From assembly GCA_028753945.1 (NCBI GenBank), contig JAPNXP010000016.1, positions 2,016,001 through 2,080,000 of the forward strand: 64,000 bases of DNA. Reading direction: 5' to 3'. A program made the position numbers and the translations under genes. Shown here in pieces: positions 11,604-24,300 of this stretch; the stretch's first letter is position 1; the number at the start of each line of letters is the position of its first letter. The DNA is from Hexactinellida sp. DTS-2022 (taxonomy: Eukaryota > Porifera > Hexactinellida). Under the pieces are notes generated by a model. It was not told where the DNA came from and ran no database searches. It saw only the letters and a program-made list of their open reading frames with translations.

Positions 11604-13390
11604 TGAGACAGCAAATCAATAATACTGGTTTAGAGATGTGATTATCACGCTATTTATTACATTTATTTGTGGGTATATTTAGAATTACTAGTAATGGTAG
11701 AATTATTCAATGTTATAAATGTATGTTTGACTAGTTGATTGCTATTCGCATATCTTGATAACTTAATGTACATTACTTAATATTAACGAGAGAGCTCAAT
11801 CTATCAATGTATTGATTTATTGTATATAAATATATTACAGGAAATATCTGTTATATCTGAATTTATAATATTTATATAAATCACTAAACAAACAAACATT
11901 AGTCAGTTATAATAATCAGCCTTTAGGGTTGTGCTGAGCTGTATATAACCGGACAACTTAACTACCAATATTGAGAAATGGAACGTTAGTGGCTCTAGAT
12001 TACCATTATCCATAGTATTTTATTTGTATAATTAATAATTAGTAAAATATTTGAAAGATTGGATATACTAGTTCTTACATTTATTCTAGCAATTTATTAG
12101 CGAGAAATACTTTAAATTCCATGACTAGCATAGTGAACCCACCAGAAAATCTCCTTTTCTATTCCTATTTCTAGTTTATATTTCGACCGTTCGGTATAGT
12201 TTATTCTCCATGTTTGATTGATAATGAATACAACATTTATATGGCAGCTTCGAATGTTAACCAATTTCAAATTGGAAATTAATATATTTTAGTGTATTCT
12301 ATTCAAATTTTATACTCCACTAATCCACAGTTATGGATCAATAACTTTAAACACAACCACCCTAGGCTATATAAATTCAACTGTGATTTATTCTGAAGAT
12401 TGTGGAATAGATTTGATGAACACTGAATAGTCGAATTCAGAATTTATATTTATGCTTGAAAGAGACAACACATACTAAGGTTAGTGCACTTGTATTTTCT
12501 TATAAACTTGTATTTAGTACATAAGTTTACAACACATCCCCGTATTGTACGTGTATATTTATTTTGTAGCCGAAAATAATTTCGCCTTCCTACCTCAATT
12601 TCATTTGGTATCCATTTTTGTCTACATTTGATTTTCAGATCTTTCCAATATTTTGCAAGAAGTAGCTGAGCGCATATTGCTATAAGCATATTCTACAAAT
12701 TATTGGATACATAGTTTAAAACATTATTGCAACTTTCTACCCTGAAAAGACACTCTTTGTACGATTTAATTAATAATTCTTACTAATACAAAGTATCCAT
12801 TTTTGTTATAAGCATGTTGTGATTTTATCGGTTGTGGATTCACACAGTTACATATAAAAGGCCAATTATTAAAATGTAATTTCATTCCATACTTAGAAAC
12901 ACACAACTTGAGGATCATCTTGTTTGGGAACAATAGATTCAATTGTTTGTATTCTTCCATTTACGGATAGTAAATACCTATACGCGCACAGTATTCATAT
13001 AAAATGTGCATAATATTCAGTATAGAATGTAGATTGTATCAGTGCTAAATTTCGAATTGTTTAAAAAACTTTCATTAAAATGTGTAACTATAAATTTTCC
13101 AGAGATCGCCTTGAAGATCGTGTTTGATTAGTCGCATACCATCATTATGTTCATTTTAAGTTTAATTCTTTTACCGATAATTCAAACGTTAATAAAAAAT
13201 TTACTATTAATATTAATGGTTAATTGCTTAGTTAATGACTGCAAACGAGCAAATTTGTATAACGATTGATTCAAACATAATTTGAACTGAAATTAATCAC
13301 TTAATTCATAATATATTTATTACATAACGCAGGCACAATATACACGTAATCACATTTGCTCAATCATTATCTCCTTAACTTATTGCTCTA
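11604..13390. other. Intergenic, no gene seen
   Basis: AT-rich sequence downstream of the SNX gene. Short open frames on the minus strand (12450-12689, 12766-12960) have no recognisable domain and a composition like the surroundings. Confidence 0.4.
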
Positions 13391-14292
13391 CTAGCCGAAA
13401 AACCGCCCTCCGGGCGGCATTTTTCTGCTAGTTTACTACGCTTTACTACGCTTTGTATTTGGTGGTAAGTTTCATTTTCACGTTTTAATCGCTTTCTCGC
13501 TGTATTGGGCGTTTGTTTACAATCATTACCAACACGCGAACGTTTTTTAAGTGGCATACGTATAGTTGATAACAGGTTTGAATTTTGTATGTAAATTATG
13601 ACTGAAGTTGGCAAAATATGTCAACCCGATCTATATATAGTCAGGTTCTTTTATGATAAACATTCAAGGGACCATAAATTGTGCATAATAGAGAGACTTC
13701 ATAATAAGCGAACTCAACTTAGTACAAACCCTATGTAAGTTGTTAAATTGGGACCATAAGGCTTGTTCATAATAAAGCAGACGAAATCTTGTTCATAATA
13801 AGCAGACCTGACTGAAGGCAATAGGTATGACTATTAAATTGTCCAACAACACAAATGTAAGGTTGAATTTTATTGGTCTATATGTATATTCAATTGTTGT
13901 TTATATTATAGGAAATCATATAGGGATACTGAACACAAATAACTGATTGGATAAATTAATTTACTCTCGACCAATTAAATTACAGTCTCAGTTAGGCATT
14001 CTATACTGCACACTTACAATTGATAGAGACATAAAAATCCTTTTATACTAATTGAATGTTAGATGCTAATCCATACTGGGACAACCCTCGAATTTAATTG
14101 GTTAAAGGTTTTGTCACCTTGGGGATGGGAAGATGTGAATATTTTTCTTAAAAATTCCTTATCTGGAGTGGTGAGATAATTCCTAGATAATATGCAAAAT
14201 TTGGTACAGATCGGTTCAGGAATCTCAGAGGAGATGTGAGGACAGACAGACAGACATACACACAGACAGACATTGTATTTTATATATATAGA
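13391..14292 (-). mobile_element. Non-autonomous Helitron, ~900 bp
   Basis: On the minus strand the element starts TCTATATATATAAAATAC at 14292, with host A before it. A (GTCT)n-rich 5' region follows, typical of animal Helitrons. It ends with a GC-rich hairpin (GCCGCCC / GGGCGG near 13403-13418) and then CTAG at 13394-13391, with host T after it. The A|T insertion and the hairpin plus CTRR end are Helitron hallmarks. A short minus-strand frame near the 3' end, starting MPLKKRSRVG and rich in K/R, may be the remnant of a Rep-helicase N-terminus; there is no helicase. It ends 48 bp before the NCX start codon. A MITE lies inside it at 13638-13815. Confidence 0.75.
13638..13815. mobile_element. 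MITE, family P6, nested in the Helitron
   Basis: Inverted ends ATAGTCAGGTTC and GACCTGACTG surround repeated TTCATAATA motifs. The internal sequence, including CCCTATGTAAGTTGTTAAAT, recurs inverted at 54590-54805. Confidence 0.55.
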
Positions 14293-14340
14293 TACCATTA
14301 TCTGATTGCATATTATTATAGAACAAAACACTAAGAAAGA

Positions 14341-17300
14341 ATGGGGAATTCTCAAGGAACTTGTGACTTGCCGGCCGCTATACAAATGGTGAAAGATGGA
14401 TCGCTACGCGCACATTTACGGACTTTTTGCAGGTGTCCCCTGGGGGGCACTTTTCTACGGGACTACAGTTATGGTAATTATACCTTCAATTACACACAAG
14501 CTTGTATGGGTGGGGTATGCAGTGAAGCTGACTTTAATTATACTAAAAGTATCAATCTTGATGTATTGAGTAGCTCAACGATCGATAACAACTCAGCTAT
14601 TTATTATACCGCAACTAATCAATTTCCTATTTGCTACGAGACATTCACTGGTAGACCTAACCAGGGCATGGAAGCACCTTATCTCATATTAATAGCGGCT
14701 CTTCTTTACCTAATGGTACTGCTATACATGTTTGTGGGTGTAGCGATTATAGCGGACAAATTCATGGCATCAATTGAGGTGAGTACTGGCCAATGCAATA
14801 CGTAACGTATCCTATATTTAATGGGTTTCCTGTTATATTAAGTAAATTGCTTTAGTTTGATATATGTATATTCGAGAGGAAATATTGTGATATTTTCAGT
14901 ACTTTTTATTAGGGCTGAAACGAATATTCGAAATGTAACGAACGAAGCTTTCTAAACGAACGAATATTCGAATATTCGTTCGTTTTGATGAATAAGCATT
15001 CAATCAAATTCAAGAACAAAATACAGTGAAATTTTTTTCTGTTACTGTTACAATAATTAATCATACCTGTCGTTACAAAGTATATTATTTATTATAAACA
15101 CAAGTTAGCTATTAATTATGATTTGGTATGAATTTATCTTTACGATTTCTCCACTCTACAATTATCATGTTGTTGTCCAAGTATATAAACAAAATAATCG
15201 TTTCAATCTAAAATTGATTCTAAATTCATATTCGAATATTCGGTACATTCGTTTCAGGCTTTCAGCCCTACTTTGTATGCAATATACAACTTTGCTATAT
15301 TAGTCAAAACGGCAAATTAGCATCCTTTCATACAGACTGTTGTCTTTGTCAAAACAGCAAATAATCAAGTTTTCCGATAGAACCCATGCCTAGGGCAACA
15401 TCTGTGTAGTTTCTATTTACGCACTGCGAATATTGGAAGTCAGCAGAAGTTTGCTGGCAATGAATCACCAGTAATCACCATTTTGCTTCCACCATTTAGC
15501 AACTATTTTACAGCACAACACATTAAATTGCACTTCTAGCAATACTTGCATGAACTTCCTAAATAGTAGAATTCATCTTATAATTATTTCTCTCTTCGGT
15601 TGTAAATTTTGCTATGGGTTATTTTAAAATAGTTCATTTTACTTATTAGCTTTTAGAGCATCCTTATATTGTAGACGGTCTATAAAAGCCCATACAAACT
15701 AAGCTAAAAATTTGTAGACCGTCTATAAATTCTGTAGAACAAAAGCCCCTGCCGTCTATGGGTAATACTATTTTATATGTAAGAAAACCTGGTCTAGAAA
15801 TAGACGGTCTACATATATGTTATTTACGTATTAGATTTTAACATTGATAGAATTATAATCTCGTACTAGGTAATCACGTCAGTAACACGAAAGGTTTCTC
15901 TCCCTAAGACTAAGCAGGTGATAGAAGTGCGCATATGGAATGACACCGTTTCCAACCTAACGCTAATGGCTCTGGGCAGTTCTGCTCCTGAGATTCTCCT
16001 CTCACTCATAGAACTAGTCAGCACTGCTCCTGACTTCATAGCAGGCTCGCTCGGACCTAGCACCATTATAGGATCAGCTGCTTTCAACCTATTGATAATA
16101 TCCTCAATTATAGTCTCGTGTATCCCAAAGGGGGAGACGAGGAAGATTAGAGGACTTTTGGTGTTTGCAATCACTGCATTCTTCTCTGTATTCGCTTATA
16201 TTTGGCTGCTCATTATTCTAAAGGTAAATAGAGAGTTCTATTTGTTTTAATTAATTAATTATGATTTTGATAGTGACTGGGGTCAAAGGTATAAATAGAT
16301 TTGACCCCACTTTAAATTTCACTTTCAATTGAAATTCAATTAACTTTTCAGTTTCAGTTTTAAGATTCCTAGCTGAATAGAGTTTTATTTGTGGAATGGA
16401 TAAATATAAGTGCAATTATGTAATTTTTTTAATTTAAAGTATTCTTGTGCACACAAATATTCATAAAGTTATCCTATCTTAATTAATTAACACTTATCTA
16501 TAATCTATTAATTATTCCATTATAATTCACTTACCCCACCTACACAGGTATTCTCACCAAACGTGATAGAGCTCTGGGAGGCCCTAGTAACGTTAAGTTT
16601 ATTTCCCGTACTGGTCATACTGGCCTACCTTATGGACAAGAAGTTCTTCCTATACCACTGCGTCAAGAGCATTCGGAAGGAAGACTCTCTCATTCTTAAG
16701 CTCCAATCCGGTATCATGGGCAGAGGAGACGTGTCCCATGGAGTGGTGAAGGCCACCAAAACTAGTACTAGCTTCGATGAGGTAATAGGTTAGATTGAGT
16801 TAATTTGCATTGAAGAACGCAGGGTTCTCGCAACGATTATATACATAGGGGGGGGGGGGGGGGGGGTACACACACTCCACAAAAATATTTACAGCCTTAA
16901 GGAATGAGGAAGACGTTTTTGGCGGATATTTTTTGAACAGCGAATTACGAATTCCGAGGTTATTATATGGGATTACGGAATTATTCTACTAGAAATGAAT
17001 TATAGCAATTCTTTCGATTGCAACGCTTCTGCCATCTTCAGATAATATTAATCATAAGGTGTATTTTTGCACAAAATAGGGCACACCTAAAACTGTAGTT
17101 TATAGGAAATAGGCATTTGGGTTGCAGGTACTCAGAAGTGAAGTATTACCGACATATAGGTTATTGATAGCTGGGAATTGAATGGGGTACCCTCGAGGGT
17201 ACCCCCAAAAAGAGGCTTAGCGAGAACATGGAAGAACTTATAAGAGCAAGACCAATAATAAAAGAGCTCTTATCAGATAATTTTAACTTCCTAATAGGAT

Positions 17301-18285
17301 AATTGCTACGAACCCCAATTCCATCATATCGGATAGCACACAAGTAATGATTGATTGGGAAGTTTAAATAGTTTAATTAAGGAGTAATGAAATACAATAG
17401 AACATTTGTGTGTACTTCCAACAGTGTTAATATTGCTGGATCATCCCATTGCTGAATATTTGTGTCATGATATCAAATTAACTGATAATTTAGTTAAATT
17501 CTTTTTGCATACTCATTAGGATGACCCTTCTAACCTCTCAGCTTAACTCCGCTTAATAAAGCCACCGGTTAATAAATTTCACTGCTTAATCGGGTCAAAA
17601 TTTCACAGGATTTATAGGACGGAATTACATTATGGATCAAATATCTTCGGTTAATTGATTTCTCCGCTTAATCGGGTCAAAGCAACCTGGTCCCGAGGTG
17701 ACTCTATTAAGCGGAGTTGACTGTAAAACGAAATTTCTATGACTAACCTTTATTACTCTCTTTTCTTTTATTTAGGAAGTCAATACTAATAATGATGTCG
17801 TCTTAAAGAAAGTAAATAAAGTTAGTTAATTAATTATTTAGATTGTTACAGTAGACACTCGTTAATACGAACACCAGGATAATTCGTATTAACCTGAGTC
17901 ACTTGCATGCATTATTTGTATTGGCAAGGGAAATTAAACCTTGTACCCTTTAACCGATATTAATCCGTGTTCATATTAACGGCATTCTACTATACGTACT
18001 TTGCTTTGTATTTAGTTAATTAGTTAGTTAGCTACAGTAGAACCTCGTTATTACGAACACGGTTAAGACGAATAAACAGTTCCACAAAATCAGGACCCTA
18101 CAATGACTATGCAATGGGTATTACTCCGGTTAATACGACCTCCGGATAAAGCGAACATATTTTTGCCATCCGTTGGTGTTCGTATTAACGAGGTTCTACT
18201 GTAGTTAGTTTGTTAGTTTGTTTGTTAGTTAACTAGCTAGTTAATTAATTAGTTAGTTAGTTAGCTATCTATCTAGTTATCTAGC

Positions 18286-18328
<43 letters not shown>

Positions 18329-21300
18329 CTAGTTAGCTAGTTAGCTAGCTAGTTAGTTAGTTAGTTAGCTACAGTAGAACCTCGTTATTACGAACACGCG
18401 TACACGGTTAAGACGAATAAACAGTTTCACATAATCAGGACCCTACAATGACTATGCAATGGGTATTACTCCGGTTAATACGACCTCCGGATAAAGCGAA
18501 AATATTTTTACCATCCGTTGGTGTTCGTATTAACGAGTTCTACTGTAGTTTGTTAGTTAGTCAATTAGTTAGTTTGTTAGTTAGGTAATTAGTTAGTTTG
18601 TTAGTTAATTAGCTAGTTAGCTGGTTAGTTAGTTACTTAGTTAGTTAGCATTAACTCCCGCTCTAGCTCCAGAGCACCGACATAGTGCAGCGAGACGACG
18701 CGGCCCCCGCGGAGACGGAGCGACTGGTCTCGGGAGAGGAGGCTAATCTGGAGCAGCAGCTGGAGAAACTGCTGCTCCACAGAGTTAAGCAGGAGATCAA
18801 GAAGAGCGCTAGCGACCTCAGAGAGGACACCGATGAACTGAACCCTGATGCGCAACAGGTACACACACTATAGCACTTATATGCTGTTTGCTACGAAACA
18901 ATAGGCGCCGGTGTGATTATTCGGAGAAATACAGAATATTTGTTATGGCTTTTTTAAGCTGGCTAATTGGTAATTATAACTGTCACCAAACACCATACTA
19001 GTGAGTCTGCTAGTGCGTAATATGGTTACATAGTAACGTTGCGTTACTGTATATGTCAGTGGTCGGCAACTTGGTTTCTCGGTGGCCCACTTTACAAGGA
19101 CAAAATGTCATGTGGCCCAGATTTAATTTATCATGGGTAGTTGAACATAATATTGTATATCTACTATATGTCAGAAGTTTCATGAGGCCCATACAAATAG
19201 CCTCGCGGCCCACTGGTTGCCGATCATAGGCGTCGTTGCGGGGGGGGCGGGGGGGGCCTGCCCCCCCGGAAAAATGTCGGGGGGGGCAGCATAGGTCTCG
19301 CCCCCCCCAGATTTCGCATACCTGCCAACCGATTTGAGTCATGTCCCTATACAGGGCTCCAATTTTCCCCTATACATTGGCCAAAATCAATGTACACCTC
19401 CCAAAAATCTCTCGCTCGCTGCGCTCGCTCGTCCAAGGAATTACTATTCACTTACATTGTGAAATTAGTACTTGGAAAGGAGAAAGCATTGAATTATATA
19501 TTGTACAGGGAATCCCTGTACGCTTGAACATATATATATATATATATAATTTATAAACCAGTTGTGCCTTTATGTGGTCAATGCAGAATGCATGGCAGAA
19601 TATACTATCATCACTGTAGACATTTTTAGGCATTATTTGACACATAAATAGTAAATTAAAAATCCCTGTACGCCTGCACTGAACCGCCAAAATGTTTAAA
19701 TACTGTACTGTACAGGGAATCCCTGTAGGTTTGGCAAGTATGATTTCGTCCCCTCAGCTGGCGTTTCTCTTGAAAATTGGTTGAAACAGTGGAGGATAAC
19801 AGCTTTTTAATTTGCCAAAAATTTCAAGTTGCATAAAGCTTTCTCAGTAAATTTACATCTCACTTACGTTATTTATTTACTATTTATACGTGATTTTTGC
19901 GTATTAATTGCATAATAAAATAAATGTCTTTTTTAAATGTTCTCTGGCTGCCCCCCCCAGATTTTTAGAAAAATTGGAAAGTTCGACGCCTATGTTGCCG
20001 ATCACTGGTATATGTATATGCTTATACCTAATGTACTGTATAGTATGCTAAGACGGTACTAAGCTTACACGTAATGTACTGTATACTATGCTTATACGTA
20101 ATGTACTGTATACTAAGCTTATACGTATGTACTGTATATTATGCTTATACGTAACGTTACTGTAGCGGATAGCAGAGGCGCTCTCTCACAAGATGTACGG
20201 GACTTCCAGGGCCGCGTACAGGGTTAATGCCACGCGGTACCTGACGGGGGGAAAGAAAGTGTTCCGATCCACCTCTCATGCGGACGGAGATTTGAAGATG
20301 AAGAGTATCGACAAGAGCATAATGTCATTTCCCAAGGACTGCACGGGAATAGGATTCTCTCTGACAGAGATCAGCTGTCTAGAGAACTGCGGAAAGATTG
20401 TGGTACAAGTGCTGAGGCAAGGTGAGATACTGGTGTCTGTATGTTGTTGTTGTTGTTGTTTGTAACAAGATTTTATCCAGGCGCTTCGCAAGCGCATACA
20501 TTTCAAAGAAACTTTTCTTTCCGCGAAAATCGAGGGCTAATACAATATGAGTAATCTAAATCTAGGAGCGCACAATATTTTCGTGGATGAATGTTTATAA
20601 CTTTTGCACCTCGAGATTCATAAAAAAAGTATATACAGTGAACTCTCATTATAACGAAGTGCTTGGGAGATGTAAATTCCTTCGTTATAAGCGTATTTGC
20701 TCTGGGGGTAAATCTCATTTCGTTATAAGCCGTTATTTTGTTATATCCACTTGGTTATAACTGGGTTATAACCACATTACATTTCGCCTGCAGGTAACGA
20801 ACAGACGCGCGTGGAGGTGGACTACACGACCCGAGACATGGAGGCTAATGCCGGAGACGACTACGAAGCGATTAATGGAACTCTTCTGTTCGAGCCGGGA
20901 CAGAGGGAGAGCTCTATTTCCGTTAGAATTGTGGACGATGATGAGTTCGAGCCGACAGAGAGGTTCTCTATTCTTCTGTCAAATGCGAGGATAGCAGAGG
21001 TTCTCAATGAGACCACCAATGTCAGGGTATAGCGATTATGTGCAGTTGTATAGTAACAAGATTGCCCTTATACACGTGATTTATAGGTGCCAGGGGAATT
21101 TATACAGTTTATTAAGTTCCTCAAATACTCTAATGGCAAATTAAATTGGTTATTAATTACTATTTGACCGAAAGACCACCAAATAGTGTACCCTCCTATC
21201 TAATTGGATTTTACACAATTTCAATTTAAGCACTGAGAAAGTCAGTTTTTCTCAGTTTCCAATGGTGACCTTTGGGCAAGTAAGCCTGGCTCTTTACTAT

Positions 21301-24300
21301 AGAAAAAGCTGTACACTTTAGAACTGAGCTGAGCTCTATACGTATTCTCATATGTGTAATATGTCCTATCCATTCGCCTTGTTATACAACACAATGTAGG
21401 ATGAAATGCTGCCTGAACAAGAGTCTGCTAACGATGTTGTGCTAGTCTCGAATAAATCAGAGTGCATTGTGTCGATACTGGATGACGACCACCATGGTAA
21501 GTTCGAGTGGCACAAGAGTATATACCAGTGCCAGGAGTCGGACGGGGTTGTGTTTGCCAGAATCCAGAGAACGGAGGGCGCCAGGGGGCGTGTGCAGATG
21601 AGAGTCGTCACCATCAGAGGGACCGCTAAGCCGGTGTCTGACTACGTACACATAGACGAGATCGTTGTGTTCGAAGATGAAGAGACTTAGTAAGTTTGGA
21701 ATTCGCATGTACAGTCGAAACCGGTTTTTTCTAAACAATTCTTTGCATGGAAATGAAGTAAGAAAATCCGATAGTTAGAATAAACTGATTGAAAAATAGA
21801 ACGAAATTGGAATTTCTTATAAATTTAGAATTGATTAACAAATTGATTACATAACAATTAAAAATTAGAAAAATCAGCATTTTATTTGCTCAAACTAATT
21901 AGCACTAGATACTCCATAGCAAGTTGCAACTGTACTTTAATGTTGTATAATTGCTTTTACTCTAACTCTAAATCTCAGCACTAATAAAGTAATAATGTAT
22001 AGTGAGCTCTCGTTATAACGAAATGCTTGGGACCTGTAAAATCCTTCGTTACATCCGGAAATTCGTTATAAGCTGATAATAATTAATGCATTTATTGCTC
22101 TTGGTGAAATCTCCATTTCGTTATAAGTGGTTATTTCGTAATATGTTAATTTCATTATAACGGGAGTTCACTGTATTACTAAACTTTGACTCGGTTGAAA
22201 TAATTTCACAATCGCTCTTGCAGTAAAGATATCGAAGTAAAGATAATCGATGACGACGAGTACGAGAAGCAAGAAGAGTTCTATATCCGGCTGTCCGGCC
22301 TGGAGGATCTCAATGAGACCCCCGGCGGAGACGGCGCCGCTTTTATGGGAGAGAATGTTAAGTGCACTGTGGAGATCTCAGAAGACCATCTATTCAAAAG
22401 CAGAACAGACAAGGTATGAACTTAGTTACGGTACTACTCAGTGTATTATACAGCCGTTTCTAAATACGCTCCTAATCCTGGTATAATGCAATTTCCATAC
22501 GCCTAAATCACAAATTAATGTTATAGTATAGGAGAATATTCCAAATTTTCGCGCTCCTAATTAAAATTTTCCAAAAAATCATACTCCAAAAGGAGCGTCT
22601 CGCGCTCCTGGATAATTCCTTGGTATTACTCATGTATATGACACAATTATTGATGAGTTTTAGCTAAATGAGTCTGGTTAATTAAGGAATTAAATCCACG
22701 ATAAATCTACAAATTACTTTTAGTCTTGTAATTTTGTCATTCTGCAAATGTCCATTTAGAGACTTTCACTCTCTCCAAATTTGTAAGTATTCACTTCTAG
22801 GTCATTCCTATCGGTTAAATATTTTTAGTTCTAAAAGGATAAAAATACATTTAATGACACAATTTTGCTCTCTTCTATTTAGTTTCCTTCACTCCTTTAT
22901 TGGAAGTACTAATTAGCCTCATGATCTTTCATTAGATCTTGGTTCCATATTCATTTAATTATCCACTAAGAATTGGAACTAAAATGTTTAGTTCCAAATA
23001 TCCATTTACAGAATACTTTCGATAAGTTATTCATCAATGCAACTGCCAGCAAATCTGTGGCTTGCAAATTACTAATCTGTCCAATTAATTATCAATAAGA
23101 CCATTTATTATTGAACATGCAAATAATATTACATTTAAATCACCTAATAAGTGCTTTCTATTATATTATCATGCATATATTTGACTCCGGTTTATGCCTT
23201 ATTCTCTAGATACTCTCTAACATTAGACTCGGCACTAAGCTAGGAACTCGTTCCTGGAGGCACCAGTTTAAAGACGCGCTATACCCCAATGGAGTCCCAG
23301 ACCCAGAGGATGTAACAATGGGTTCACCACCCAAAACCACTGTCATCGATTGGATCATGCATATAATCAGTTTGCCATTCAAGGTACTTATTGTAGTGAA
23401 CCATAGATTTGAGCAATTTACACTGGTGTGCTATTAATTTTATTTTTATAGATCCTCTAATAATACCTCTATTTACTACAGTAGAACCTCGTTACTCGTT
23501 AGTTAAATAAATTTAATACTTAATACGAAATTCCGGTTAATACGAACAGTATTCAGCCCCCTCCTCAAAGCCTTTTCGATACAAATGATATTGGTTAATA
23601 CGAATTCCGGATAAGGCGAACGCATTTTGACTGTCCCCTGGTGTTCGTACTAACGAGGTTCTATTGTAAATACAACTCTATCAACTATGTTTTACATTCT
23701 CTATCAACTATGTTTATACATTCTCTATTAATTAAGTTTATGAGTTCTCTATTAATTATTTCTATAGATCCTCTTTGCCGTTGTACCGCCCCCATCCTAC
23801 TTTTACGGCTGGCCCTGCTTTGTAGTCTCAATAAGTTTTATTGGTTTATTGACAGCTGTCATTGGAGACATGGCAACTGCCTTGGGCTGCAGTATCGGAC
23901 TCAGGAATGAAGTCACTGCGATAACACTCGTAGCCATAGGAACAAGCTTACCTGGTGAGTCAGTACAAACTCAATCTTATCTATATTTGTTGTTAGTGTA
24001 TTACCATGGATATTAGCCTTATCAGATAACTACTTTATCCTTTTCTGGTATACCTAAATACAGTGAACTCTCGTTTTATCGAAGCGCTTGGGACCTGTAA
24101 ATTCCTTTGTTATATCCGGATTTTCGTTATAAACGGATAATAACTAATGCATTTAGTCTTCTGGGGGTAAATCTCCATTTCGTTATAAGCGGTTATTTCG
24201 TTATATCCGACTTCATTATAACTTGAGTTCACTGTATACCTGAATACACTATGGATTACTGCTGTATAATCTATATCTAATTGCTATTCTCAGATACCTG

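Larger units (their letters stand above)
18003..18655. repeat. (TTAG)n tract carrying two twin MITEs
   Basis: An imperfect GTTA/TTAG tetranucleotide array fills the DNA around two nearly identical family P2 MITEs (18035-18201 and 18372-18545), immediately upstream of NCX exon 5 (18673). Confidence 0.85.
19057..20007. mobile_element. hAT-like element, outer layer of a three-deep nest
   Basis: Ends CAGTGGTCGGCAACTTGG and GTTGCCGATCACTG. Perfect 8-bp target duplication GTATATGT on both sides (19049-19056 and 20008-20015). It is split by the element at 19226-19993. Confidence 0.88.

Noticed and set aside
13391..13432. Strong GC hairpin followed by T-rich sequence, like a bacterial rho-independent terminator.
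   Set aside because: It sits at the exact end of a TC...CTAG element on the minus strand and is explained as the Helitron 3' hairpin; the surroundings are eukaryotic.
14059..14385. 108-residue minus-strand open frame with Cys/Val repeats.
   Set aside because: The repeats come from the (GTCT)n 5' region of the Helitron, and the frame starts inside NCX exon 1.
18637..18873. Ser/Leu-rich minus-strand frames opposite NCX exon 5.
   Set aside because: The plus-strand frame is flanked by matching AG and GT sites and joins in phase to the exchanger; the minus frames are antisense shadows.
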